Below are positions 9,501 to 21,900 of a stretch of DNA of 28,303 bases, piece by piece. Below the pieces are notes generated by a model. That model was not told where the DNA came from, did no database searches, and was given only the letters and a program-made list of their open reading frames with translations. The stretch comes from a virus. Made by a program: the position numbers and the translations under genes. Position 1 is the stretch's first letter, and the number at the start of each line of letters is the position of its first letter. The DNA lies in the IMG/VR virus record IMGVR_UViG_3300006071_000074, positions 1 through 28,303 of that record, one strand, 5' to 3'.

Positions 9501-9994
9501 TTAATTTAATTAAATCTATCAGCGACGAAATAATTTATCATCCAGTTACATATAAACTTTTATTTGGACCAGCTGCCGATCCTAGTTTACAAGCAACGTT
9601 TAATGTTATGGTAAATCCAAATAGTGCTGTATCAAATGCTGACATTCAAGCCCGTGTGTTATCTGCAATAAACACATTCTTTGCCCTTGAAAATTGGAAC
9701 TTTGGAGACACATTTTATTTTTCAGAACTAAGCACGTACATTATCAATCAACTAGCACCCGATGTTATAAATTTTGTAATTGTTCCAGTACAAACTAATC
9801 AATACTTTGGTAGTTTGTTTGAAATTCAGTGTCCAAGCAATCAAATATTTGTTAGCTGTGCAACTACATCTAATATTGTAATTGTATCAGGATTAACTAA
9901 CACAAATTTAAAAACAGTAACAGGTACAGCTTTGAACTCATTTACAACTAGTCAAAATATTATCAGCGCAAACTACGGAGTAACTAATGGCTAA
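6506..9994 (+). CDS. 6: Baseplate wedge protein gp6 (enlarged)
   Basis: A 1162-residue protein. The first 130 residues are typical gp6: DWQKIYQSFKNADFQSYDFD, LRRTMIDYIRTNFPEDFNDY, SEYLALIDLIAFVGQSIAFR, ARENFLELAERRDSVLRLAR. Around 430-490 is the gp6 motif NRMITGEDYNINPLSATTKV followed by VKAVNRTSSGISRYFDLVDP. The C-terminal 110 residues (ALENWNFGDTFYFSELSTYI, LAPDVINFVIVPV) match the gpJ-like end that forms the inner baseplate ring. gp6 dimers join neighbouring wedges into a continuous ring. T4 gp6 has 660 residues; the extra length lies mainly between about 490 and 1040 as beta-rich, Asn/Thr/Tyr-rich sequence (for example DQDVTFYFDTNVKIYDTI) that I cannot assign. The stop overlaps the next start by 8 nt. 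Confidence 0.9.
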   Translation: MSSTDRLNNLLVSEDWQKIYQSFKNADFQSYDFDNLRRTMIDYIRTNFPEDFNDYIESSEYLALIDLIAFVGQSIAFRVDLNARENFLELAERRDSVLRLARLISYNARRNTAAKGLLKVNTVQTTEVLYDSNGRNLAGQFISWNDPANANWYDQFIKVINAALPQTQQFGSPVDQATIYGVPTAQYRFNANNTDIPIYTFTKTIAGRNMVFEITSTTFKGQPYIYEEPPKIGNSIACVYRDDGHGAGSPGTGFFFNFTQGILNQGTFNVSVPTSNQVIDINTQNINNSDVWLYGLNQSTNLESTLWTQVPALTGNNIIYNSLNSSVKDIYSVITRASDAISLSFSDGTFGNLPLGNFRIYYRVSNGLTYSINPGDIINVIINIPYISQSNKAETLSVSLSLATTVSNAATTETNASVKTNAPQTYYTQNRMITGEDYNINPLSATTKVAKVKAVNRTSSGISRYFDLVDPTGKYSSTNIFADDGILYREPFTTSVNFTYVTQSDIQGVIYNTIYDILNTPSLRDFYYTNFVDFLTSSLNVSWYSVTTDSNTSSGYIGTFNNPYKVSSFTYTDLRYLTPQSLIKFTAPTGYHFDKNDGNKLKPNQSPSNPTGTSFYIWAEVVSVSEDGTGNGTGKTVAGNGPIVLNRSIPTRYYADGTVEAAPIANQIIPKFTTTISSSVITTMVDLILENKPFGLRYDVSTQSWQIIFEQSLNKTGPFSLANQGNTSALNLDSSWFLLFDTNNEYYTVTSRQLRYVFESDQDVTFYFDTNVKIYDTISSNTITDTIKVLSVNPDSLNLNKPYTEDISWQVVSEYVGQDGYIDPTKIVISFADTNNNGVVDNPQLFTDIVNNTYIVQQKYSISNGQEDYKYVYNNPTDLNVGPVIFTTSTGFSDLNLIDGQYLYFTDTQVVTQYTSTSVNPIPTLDYKVYTGRDKLKFQYVHSADYDSRIDPGSSNIMDVYVLTSDYDSQFRQWLVGSNVTEPLPPSSDELNNLLSPTLNLIKSISDEIIYHPVTYKLLFGPAADPSLQATFNVMVNPNSAVSNADIQARVLSAINTFFALENWNFGDTFYFSELSTYIINQLAPDVINFVIVPVQTNQYFGSLFEIQCPSNQIFVSCATTSNIVIVSGLTNTNLKTVTGTALNSFTTSQNIISANYGVTNG

Positions 9995-12900
9995 TGCTAA
10001 TAACCCAACAGGTATCACAAGCCCTAGTTTAAACTTATTACCAAAGTATTTTCAAACTCCGGCAAATAAAAAGTTTTTACAAGCAACAATAGACCAGTTA
10101 TTCCAACCAGGTAGTGTTACAAAAACTAGCGGATTTATCGGAAGAGAAAATGCAAAAGCTGCTATAGGCACTGACAATTATATTTCAGCTGCAGATACAA
10201 CACGACAAAATTATCAACTAGAGCCAGGTATTACTATTAGAGATAGTCTTGGTAATGTTAAATTCTTTAAAGATTACATTGACTATATTAATCAAATTGG
10301 CGTCTTTGGCGGTAATACAAAGAGTCACCAACGCTTAAATTCACAAGAATTTTACAGTTGGGATCCGCATATCGATTGGGATAAGTTCGTTAATTTTCAA
10401 AATTATTATTGGTTGCCGTACGGTCCAGAAGTTATTAAAATTTATGGACAGCAAGAAAAAATTTCTAGTACTATCTCTGTAGAATTACAAAATGAAGGAG
10501 CAAATAATCAGTATGTGTTTACTCCTGATGGATTCACACCTGATCCAATACTTAAAATTTATAAAGGTCATACTTATACATTTGTAATCAATAGTCCAGG
10601 TAATCCTTTTAGTATTAAATTATCTCGATCTATTGGTTCCATTGATAGATATATTAATAGAAACATTGATAACTATGCGGTAACTGATGGAACAATAACT
10701 TTTACTGTGCCGCTAGATGCACCAAGTATACTATATTATCAAAGTGAAACAGATATCAATCTTGGTGGTAGTATTGAAGTTTTTAGCATTGATGAAAATA
10801 GCTTTATCGATGTTGAAAAAGATTTTCTTGGAAAACAAACATACAAATTAACAGACGGTACCGCTATTAGTAACGGTATGAAAGTAAGTTTTGGTGGTAA
10901 TGTTACACCTGCTAGTTACGGAAAAGGTGAATATTATGTTGATGGTGTAGGTACAGCAATACGTTTAGTACCAACTAGTGTTTTAGAAATTATCACACCT
11001 TATACTATTGAACAAACTTCTGCATTTGATAGCACACCATTCGAATCTGAACCATTTAGTGATGCTACTGGCTATGCCAGCGTACAAGACTATATCACTA
11101 TTAACAGAACAAGTCGAGATCACAATCCTTGGTCAAGATATAATCGTTGGTTCCACCAAGATGTAATTAAAGCAAGTTGTGCTTATAACAACATTGCACC
11201 TGAGTTAGATCAAAAAGCTAGAGCAACACGACCAATTATTGAATTTGTTTCAGATTTAAAATTATTTAATTTTGGTACACAAGCCATAACAGATGTAGAT
11301 TTAATTGATAATTTTACAGTAGACGTATTTTCAACCATAGAAGGAAGTAGTGGTTATAATATCGACGGCGTTGATCTAGTACAAGGACATAGAATTTTAG
11401 TTACAGCTGATATTGATCCATTAGTTGTTAATAAAGTTTACGAAGTAACTTTTGTAGATCTGCGTCATTTAAATTCTGGTAGTAAACAAATTCATTTAGT
11501 AGAAGCTGAAACTCCTACCGTTGGACAAACAGCTATAATTAAATCTGGTAAAACTTATTATAGCCAAATGTTCTGGTTTAATGGAACAACTTGGGTAGAA
11601 GCACAACAAAAAACTAATACCAATCAAGCGCCATTGTTTGATATAGTAGACAACAATGGAATTAGTTACGGAGATACCAGTGTATATAATGGATCTACCT
11701 TCAAAGGCACACAGTTATTTTCTTACAAAGTTGGCAATAGTATCAATGATAGCGTTTTAGGTTTTCCATTAAGCTATCAAAATGTAGCAAACATTGGTGA
11801 TATAGTTTTTAATTTTAATCTAGCAACTGATAGTTTTCAATACAAACAAACTACAAATCTTATTACACAAAAAATTGATGTAGGATTTTTAGTAGGACAA
11901 GACTATGCAGGCCGTCCTATGTACCAGAACGGTTGGCAAATTTGCAATACTAAAACTGTACAAGCCGCTGTTAGAATTTATAAAAATTCTAAGATTACAA
12001 ATAATTTTAATTTAGATATATTTGACGATATTACAAATCTTTCAGATTTAGTTGTTCGCATTTATGTTAACGGGCAAAGATTAAATTCTACCGAATGGAA
12101 GTTAGTTGATACTACTCTTTATAAAAAAATTGTATTAAACACAGCAATATCGTTAACAGATGTGTTGACAATTAAAGCATTTGCTGCACAGCCTATAAAT
12201 TCTAACGGTTATTATGAAATACCGATTAATTTACAAAATAATCCATTAAACGATAGTATGGCGGACTTTACATTAGGTGAAGTTACCGATCATGTAAACA
12301 CAATCGTAGACAATATTGATTTTATTGGAGCTTTTCCGGGTGAAAGCGATTTAAGGGATCTTGGTAATATAACACAATACGGTACACGTTTTGTGCAACA
12401 TAGTGGACCATTAAGTCTTAGCTTATATCATATAACAAGTGAAAATACAAATGTAATTAAAGCAATTGAAACTGCTCGAGATGATTACAATAATTTTAAA
12501 CGTAATTTCTTATCTATTGCTTCTAACTTAGGTATAGATGCAGATCCAGTTACTATGGTTGATTTAATTTTACAAAAAATTAATGCCAACAAACCAAATA
12601 CAGCACCTTATTATTTTACCGATATGGTTCCATACGGTGCAAAATTAGTAACAGATTTGCCTGTTGTTGACGGTAGAATTAAAAAGTATCCTCTTACAAC
12701 TGTATTCAATTTAGACACAATGTCTAATAAAGCGGTTGGTGTATATTTAAATCAAGTACAACTTGTGTATGGAACCGACTATACTTTTGATAGTCAAGGA
12801 TTTATTGATATAATACATTCTCTAGTTACCGGTGATACTATAACTACCTACGAATATGAAAGTACTGACGGTTGTTTTATCCCATCAACACCTACAAAAT

Positions 12901-15900
12901 TAGGAATGTGGCCAAAGTATGAACCAAAGAAATACTTAGACACTACATTATTGACTCCTGTAAACATTATTCAAGGACATGACGGAAGTTTAGTCTTAGC
13001 ATACAATGACTACAGAGATGATATTATTTTAGAATTAGAAAAACGTATTTTTAATAACATAAAAGTTCAATACGATCCTACTATTTTTGATATTAATGAT
13101 ATTATTCCTAGTTATAATAGAACAAATGATTATAGCCGAGTAGAATTTGAACAAGTATTAGCACCTAATTTTTATAAATGGACAGGATTAATTGGTAGCG
13201 ATTTTACTAAACCTCTAAGCTACGATATTGGAAATCCATTTACATACAACTACAAACGTAGTACTGGACCTACTGGTGGAAAGATACCAGGATACTGGAG
13301 AGGTATTTACAAATATTTGCTAGACACTGACCGTCCAAACATTTGTCCTTGGGAAATGCTAGGGTTTAGTATTATGCCTAGCTGGTGGATTAGTGTCTAT
13401 GGGCCTTCTCCTTACACTAAAGATAATCTTGTAATGTGGCAAGATATATCTGAAGGTATAATTAGAGAACCTGGAAAACCTTTAGTATATCAAACCAAAT
13501 ATGCTAAACCTTTCTTAATGAACTGCATTCCAGTAGACGAGTCTGGTAATTTATTAAACCCAACAATAACAGGGTTAGCCAATGGTCCAATTACACCAAG
13601 TGTTGATGGCGATTATGTATTCGGTGATGTTGCGCCAGTTGAGAATGCTTGGCGTAGAAGTAGTTATTATCCGTTCAGTGTTATTGCAGCCAGTTTATTA
13701 TTAACTCCTGCAAAAACATTTGGAACATTATTAGATAGAAGCAGAATTGTTAGAAATCTCGCCGGTCAATTGATTTATAAAGACACTGGTTTGCGTCTAC
13801 GTCCAATGGATATAATTCTGCCAAGCATATATTCTAGTGAAAACAGAGTACAAACATCTGGTATTATTAACTATGTTATAGATCTTATTTTAAATTATAT
13901 TTTTAGTAATAATCTTGCTAGCTATAACAGTTACGAAACTGATTTGGCATTAATGACAGCACAACTAAGTTATCGTGTTGGTGCATTTACAAATCAAGAT
14001 CAATTTAATCTTTTACTAGAAAGTAAAACTCCGATGAGTACTGGAAATGTATTCATTCCAAAGGAAGATTATAGTATATTCTTAAACACAAGTAGCCCTG
14101 TTAAGAAATTAACTTACAGCGGTGTAATGATTACTAAACTTCAGACAGGATATCAAGTCCGTGGATATAGTAGAACGCAACCGTATTTTTATTATTATGA
14201 TTTCCAGCAATCAGGATCAGCAATAAATGTCGGCGGAATAAGTCAAACATATTCTGTTTGGACTCCAGGCCAACAATATATTGTAGGGTCTATTGTTGAA
14301 TATAATAACAAATATTATAGAACAGTAGTTGCTAATACCGAGTCAACATTTGATACACAATATTTCCAAGTATTACCTGGCTTGCCTGCTGTAGGCGGCG
14401 TTGATGTTATTTTTAGAAAAATTTGGGATCGCTCAACTTTAATTACTGTACCCTATGGAACAGAGTTTAGTTCTGCTCAGGAAGTAGTAGACTTCTTACT
14501 AGGCTATGGTGAATATTTAAAAAACCAAGGATTTGTATTTGATGACTATAATAGCAATCTTGAATCTGTGTTAAACTGGGAAACTAGTGCAAAAGAATTT
14601 TTATTTTGGAGTACACAGAACTGGAGCACTGGTCAAGAAAAGTGGAGTGATTGGAAACCAAATCAAGCAATTTCTTATGGAACTATTTTAAGATATAACG
14701 GAAATTACTATAGTGCTATAACTAATATTCCTCCTAGCGCCGAATTTAACGCAGACGATTTTAATAAATTAGATGGGTTAAGTGCTGCAGGAGCAAGTGT
14801 TATCAGTTTAAGCCCAAGCGCGGCTGCTGTAACATTTACAACTACACTAACTGTAGTTGATGATATTAGTAACAAGTTTAATAATTACGAAATTTTTAAA
14901 GTAGACGGAACTAGTATTTCTCCTAAACAAATGGACAGTTATAGAGAAGGTAACACTATTACCTATGCTCCAAGAACAACTGATGGAATTTATAGTGCTA
15001 GTTTTTACTTAATACAAAACGAACACGTTGTTACAATTAAAAATACTGATATTTTTAATGATGTAATTTACAATCCTCCAAGCGGATATAGACGTGAACG
15101 TATTAAGGTAAGTGGTTATGTAACCACTAACTGGTATGGCGGATTAGATATTCCTGGATTTATATTTGATGCTGCTAGTGTAGATAGCTGGCAACCATGG
15201 CAAGACTATAATATGGGAGACATAATTCTACATCAAGGACATTATTATAGTGCAAATAAATTTTTAGCAGGGTCGGACACATTTGTTTCTAGCGATTGGT
15301 CTGTAATGTCTAAAACACCTAGCCCAGTTATTATGCCAAACTGGACTAATTTGGCAACACAATTTACAGATTTCTATAGTTTAGAAGTTGATAACTTTGA
15401 CTCTCAACAACAAAAGATGGCACAACATTTAATTGGCTATCAAAAACGTCAATATCTTGAAAATATTATTCAAGATGATGTTAGCGAATTTAAATTCTAT
15501 CAAGGAATGGTTCGTGAAAAAGGAACACAAAATGTTCTTAATAAGTTGTTTAATGTTTTAAGTTCAGACAACGCAGAAAGTTTAATGTTCTACGAAGAGT
15601 GGGCGTTACGTGTTGGTCAATATGGTGCCAATCGTGCATTTGAAGATGTTGAGTTTGTATTAGATGAAGGCAATTTTAATAGTAATCCTCAAGCTGTAGC
15701 ACTAGTACAACATTACGATTCATCTATTAATGATTTTGTTATTCAACAAGCTGCACAAGATGTATATCTAAAACCAGCAGGATACAATTCTAATCCGTTT
15801 CCTGTGTTTGATGATACTAATCCTTACAAGCCATTGTTACGTAGTGCAGGTTATGTTAACCCAGCAGACGTATTATTAAGTTTAGGAACTATAGACGAAT

Positions 15901-18900
15901 TAACTACACAAGACATTACTAAGTTTAATAATGGAGATTGTGTATGGGTAGCATTTGAAGGTAACAGTTGGAATGTGTATCGCTATACTGATATGAATAT
16001 AACAGTAGAAAATGCAATATACAATCCTACTCTTAAACAGATAACAATTTCTACAAAATATTTGTCAGGAATAACAGCTGGAATGTATATAGGCATAAGC
16101 CAAGTTTCGCAATTTAGCGGTTTTTATAAAGTTGAAAGTGTTAATCTAAATTCTTTTGTAATATCTAAAACTGTTAACGGTTGGATAAATCCTTTTGTTG
16201 AACAAGATAGAATGGTAGTGTTTGCTATGATTAGTCAACGAACTACATCTATTAATAATCTCGATAGTGTTATAAAAAAAGATTTACTACCTGGAGAAAT
16301 TGTTTGGACAGATGATGCTGGCAGTAAATCTTGGGGTACTTGGAAATATAATCCAGTGTACAGCGAATTTTTAGTTAACAATAGTTTTCCAAGCGATGAA
16401 ACAAATTTTGGTTTACGTGTGTCTGTAAACAAAAAAGGAGACATGTTAGCTGTAGGCGATAACCGAGGTAATGTTGTTACATATTATCGTGCTCAGTCAA
16501 ACTTATCATGGGCTGAAAAACAATTAATATCAGCTCCAACAGTATCTTCTATATCAGATAATACTCCGGTTAGTGCCATAGCCTTTAGCCCAGATGGTAC
16601 TTGGCTTGCTGTAGGATCAAAATCAGCTGGATCAGTTTCGTCTAGCTACAAAGGAGAATACAATTCTTCACTTGACTACGGTTCAAACAGTATTGTAAAA
16701 CTTGGAGATTCTTTATACAGAACTCTTACCGCTATTCAACATGAATATATTGTTACTGATTTCAGTGCAACTACTACAAGTTTAGGTTCAGGTGCAATCT
16801 TTGACGTGGTTGTTGTTCCAACAGCTACAAGAGTAATTGGAGATGCCACAGTGCCAACTGCAGGATACTATAATGTAGTTATAAAATATGGCGGTATTGG
16901 CTACGCTCCAGGTAACAAAATAAAAATTTCAGGAACTCAGTTAGGTGGAATATCTCCAGACGACGATTTAACAATCACTATACCAACAGATGGTGTTACA
17001 ACAACTTCTAGTATAAAATTAAATGCTGCTATAACTATTTCTGGTTCTCCTTCTACACTAAACAACGGAATCTTACTAGCAAAAACTACGCCAGGTGTTA
17101 GTGGATCAGTTATATCAGGAGCAGGTGCAACATTACGTATCATAACTCCTCCTTACGGATATAGGATTGCTCCTAATTCAGGCGCCCTTGGAGGTACACG
17201 ATATTCTATTGGAGATACGATTACAGTCCTTGGTAGTCAGTTAGGAGGAGTCAATGTGGTCAATGACTTTATATTAACAGTATCGTCGGTTGACCAGAAT
17301 GGAGCAATTTCTAATTTTACAGTTAACGGACAACCATCTTGGCAACAAATTTCTTACATTCCTTCAGAAATTAACAGATACGGTCAATTAATTGAATCAG
17401 GATATTTTTCAATTGGTAATACTTATGAAATTAGTGTTCTAGGAACAACAGATTGGAACTACATTGCAAACACTACTGGTGTAACTTACAATGTAGGTGA
17501 TACGTTTGTTGCTCGTCAAAGCGGAAAAGTTTTAGCAACTGATCTACAATCTGGATCAACATACGTTATTATATTCCAAGGCACTAGCAATTTCTTGTTA
17601 GCAGGTGCTAGTTCAAATGCAATTGGAACAGCATTTATTGCAGATGCGCCAATTACTGGAACTGGTTTTGTCTTTAACGGAACTGGTGTTGCTATTGAAC
17701 AAATAAAAGCCTATGATTCGACAACAGTGGGTCAAGGTATTGTTACTTTATATAAAAAGAATAATGATAATTTTTACTCTATTGTCGATACAATCATAAG
17801 TGAAGATCCTGTTGATAATGAAAACTTTGGTGCAACTTTAGTTTTTGGACAAGATTCTTTATATGTTGGAGCATTAGGCGGAAGCTCATACGATGGATTA
17901 ACAAATAATGTCGGAAGAGTTTATAAATTATCTTATGGTGTACAAAAATCTGTATCTGCAACATATAATCCTGTAGGAAGTTCGGGAGTTACATTAGTTG
18001 TATCATCTACTAATCCAATTCCTTTATATAATGTAAGCCCAGGTATGCTAGTTACTGGTACAGGATTTATCAGTGGACAATATGTTTTACAAATATTAAG
18101 TACAACTACATTAATTTTAAGCGCACCTCCTACTGGAACCCCAGATGGTACAATAACGTTTAAAACTATAGATTGGGGATATAACTCTTTCCTTGCAGGT
18201 ACTACTGTTGGGGATAATTTTGGAAGAAATATTCAAGTAAGTGCTGATAATTCAATCATTGCTATTAGTACAGAAGATGGCAACGGAAATGGTATTGTAC
18301 AAATCTTTAAAAATGGAATTACTTTACAGCCAATTTCAGGTACTGATGTTTCTTTTGGAACAAGTTTAAGTGTTTCAGATGACGGAGTATATATTGTTGT
18401 TGGAGATGGTACACAAAATGGAACTGTTAATGTTTATAAATTTAACGGAGCTGAATATGGCCCAACTCCATATCAAACACTAGTAGATCATTATTCAGAA
18501 ATTCAAGGACACTTTGGAAACAAGGTTGCGTTTATGAATGGAGGCAAAACTATTGCTGTTTATAGTCAAAGTGGCAATGCTTCTATAACAACAACGTTTG
18601 ATTCTTATGCTAAAACATTAGAAAATAATCAAGATAATCCATATCTTAGCGATACAACTTCTCAGGCAACTACACCTAGCACCTATGATAAAAATTCTAC
18701 ACTATTTGTCCAAACACAAATAGGTAGTGGACGAGTTGACATATATGATATGTATGGAGACAAGTGGGTGTTTAGTGAAAGTTTGCAAAGTGCAGACACA
18801 AGTTCTGATGGATATGGAATTGGATTCTCTGCAGGCGATAATACGGTAGTAGTCGGTGCACCTTATGCAACTGACCAGACACATATTCAATCTGGACAAG

Positions 18901-21900
18901 TTTATAGTTACGTTAAACCGTCTGACAAATACAGCTGGACTCTTGATAAGACATCTAGTTTGATTCCAATTGTTAGCCGAGTTAAGAAAGCATTCTTATA
19001 TAATAAAAATCTTGGAACACTTGTATCTTACTTAGATACTATTGATCCATTGCAAGGAAAAATTGCAGGCGTTGCAGATGAAGAAATAAAATATAAATCT
19101 TTCTATGATCCTGCGGTGTATTCTGATAATCCAGGATCTGTTAATGTTAATGCAGATAACTCAAGTTACTGGTCAAAGAATCAAATTGGTCAGTTATGGT
19201 GGAATTTAAGTACCGCCAAGTTTGTTGAATCTTATTTTGATGATGTAAATTATAGAAATAATAGTTGGAACAAACTAGCCCCAGGTGCAAGTATAGATAT
19301 TTACGAATGGGTTGAATCAAAATTATTGCCAGCTCAGTGGGATGCACAAGCAGATACTCCTGCTGGACTTGCTTTAGGTATAAGCGGTACAAGTTTATAT
19401 GGCAATAATGTATACAGCGTAAGACAGCAATATAATAATCTTACTAAAGCATTTGTTAAGACTTATTATTTCTGGGTTAAAAATAAATCAGTAGTTCCGC
19501 ATGTACCGGGACGTAATATTACAGCATTGGATGTTGCCAGTTTAATTGCTAACCCTCGCGGACAAAGTTATTCTTACTTGTCTTTGTTAGGTCCGGATTC
19601 ATTTAGTTTAACTAATACTCGTCAGTATTTGAAAGATAAAGATGTAGTACTAGCGGTAGAGTATTGGTTAACAAATAAAACAGATCAGAATATTCATAGT
19701 CAATGGAAATTAATTAGTAACGATCCTATTGTGGATTTACCGTTGACATTAGAACAAAAATGGTTTGATAGTTTATGCGGTGTTGATTCGGCAGGACGTG
19801 GTGTTCCAGATTTGACTCAGCCTCCTAAACTACGATATGGTGTAGAGAATCGTCCACGTCAAAGTATGTTTGTAAATCGTATTGAAGCTCTTAAAGAGTT
19901 TGTAGAACGTACAAACAGAACATTGATTTTAAATCAAATTAGTGAAAACTATAATATTAGTGCTTTAGAAAGCTACGATACTCCTCCAACAGTGATATCA
20001 GGTCTATATGATAATACTCTTGACACTGATGCAGAGTTACCATATTTGAATATTACATCATTTAGAAAAGCAATTTTAAATCCTGTAATTACTAACGGTA
20101 CAATTACAAGTATAGATATTACTTTTGCAGGTAGCGGTTATTTAATTGCACCTACAGTAACTATCGATAGTCCGGGAAAAAATGCTGTACTTAAAACAAC
20201 AATTAATAGCCTAGGACAAATTACTAATGTGTCAGTAGTCAGCGGAGGCTTTGGCTACGATATTAGTAATACAACATTAACAGTAAGAACTTATTGTGTG
20301 TTAGTAAAAAGCGATAGTGTTGCCAACAATAATTGGAGTATCTATGCATACGATACTACATCTAAGATATGGTCACGTATACTTACACAAGCATATGATG
20401 TGAGAAATTATTGGAATTATGTTGATTGGTATGCAACTGGGTATAGTCAGTATAGTGCTCCAGATCATGCTGTGGATACATTTGTAGGGTTAAACACTCT
20501 TCAATCTAAAATAGGCGAACTAGTAAAAGTTCGTACAGTAAATGCAGGCGGTTGGTTGTTACTAGAAAAATATGCAAATTCGACCAGTGTTGATTGGACT
20601 CAAAGTTATAACATAGTAGGTATACAGAATGGTACAATACAATTAAGTACTAAACTTTACAACTTTGAATCTACTAATATTGGTTATGACAGCGACATAT
20701 TTGATGGCGGAAGTTTTGATGTTGTTGCTAGTACAGAATTAAGAATTATTCTTAATACAATTAAAGAAAATATCTTTATTGGTAATTTAAAACAAAACTA
20801 TTTAGACTTGTTCATTGCTGCAATACACTATGCACATAGTGAACAAGTATATATTGATTGGGCATTTAAAACTAGTTTTGTTCGTGCAACACATAATGTA
20901 GGTAAGTTAGATCAACCAGTAAACTACCCTGTTGATAATATTGCTAACTTTGAAGATTATGTTTCAGAAGTTAAACCATACAGAACAAAATTAAGAGAAT
21001 ATATTAGCAACTACACAGGTTTAGAAGTTGGACAAAGTGCCATTACTGATTTTGATTTACAACCTGTTTATTCAAATAACAAAGTTGTACCAGTTGATAC
21101 TATATTTGACGGAACTGGTGTATCTTCTAATAACTCTGTTATACAAACTTATCCTTGGAAATTCTGGAATGATAATTTAGGATTTGTTGTTACAGATCTT
21201 GTTATTATCAGCGGAGGTTCTAATTATATAACTCCTCCACAAGTTATTATAACTAGCGAAAGTGGTTCTGGTGCAACAGCTCAGGCATTTATAGTTAATG
21301 GTGCTGTAAGTAGAATAGTATTAACTAATCCTGGAACAGGATACTTGTCTACCCCAACAGTTACTATTTCAGGAGGACTTGGCCCAATAGGAATATCAGC
21401 CAGGGTAATTGCTGTTATTGGTAAAGGTGTAGTTCGTGGTTCGTTAATTGGAATAAAATTTGATAGAACTGACTATACGTATTATAATACAGTATTACAA
21501 AAAACACAAACGTTCACTGGTTCTGGTAGCAGATTGCAATGGGCGTTGACTTGGGCTCCTGATACACGTATTGGTCAAAATACAGTTACTATCAATGGCA
21601 TACCTGCACTTAGAGAAAATTATAAACTTTCTGTTATTAAAGCAAAATATAACGGCTATACACATTACACTGGAGTTATTACTTTTTTAACACCTCCGTC
21701 TAATCAGAGTATTATAGTTGTTACATATAAGATAAATCAATCTTTATTAAATGCTGTTGACCGCATTCAATATTACTATAATCCAACAAGTGGCCAACTA
21801 GGAAAAGATCTTACACAGTTATTAACTGGAACTGATTATGGTGGCGTACAAGTTAATGGTTTAGGATTTAATAGTATTCACGGTTGGGATTCAAACCCAT

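Larger units (their letters stand above)
16407..18956 (+). other. Seven-bladed FG-GAP-like beta-propeller domain in the giant protein
   Basis: Seven related units can be lined up on a leading FG or equivalent, a hydrophobic-SxDG-hydrophobic strand pair with AVG or VVG, and a closing GxVxxYK strand: FGLRVSVNKKGDMLAVG (2141), VSAIAFSPDGTWLAVG (about 2195), FGATLVFGQDSLYVGA (2614), FGRNIQVSADNSIIAIS (2745), FGTSLSVSDDGVYIVVG (2790), FGNKVAFMNGGKTIAV (2843), GYGIGFSAGDNTVVVGAP (2942). Seven is the usual blade number for integrin-alpha/FG-GAP propellers. Blades 2, 3 and 6 contain or are followed by extra sequence. Propellers of this kind usually mediate protein or glycan binding. Confidence 0.7.

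Noticed and set aside
9987-9994. Possible programmed frameshift joining gp6 and the giant gene
   Set aside because: The 8-nt overlap ATGGCTAA has a good CGGAG ribosome-binding site for its own ATG and no slippery heptamer was seen, so ordinary reinitiation explains it.
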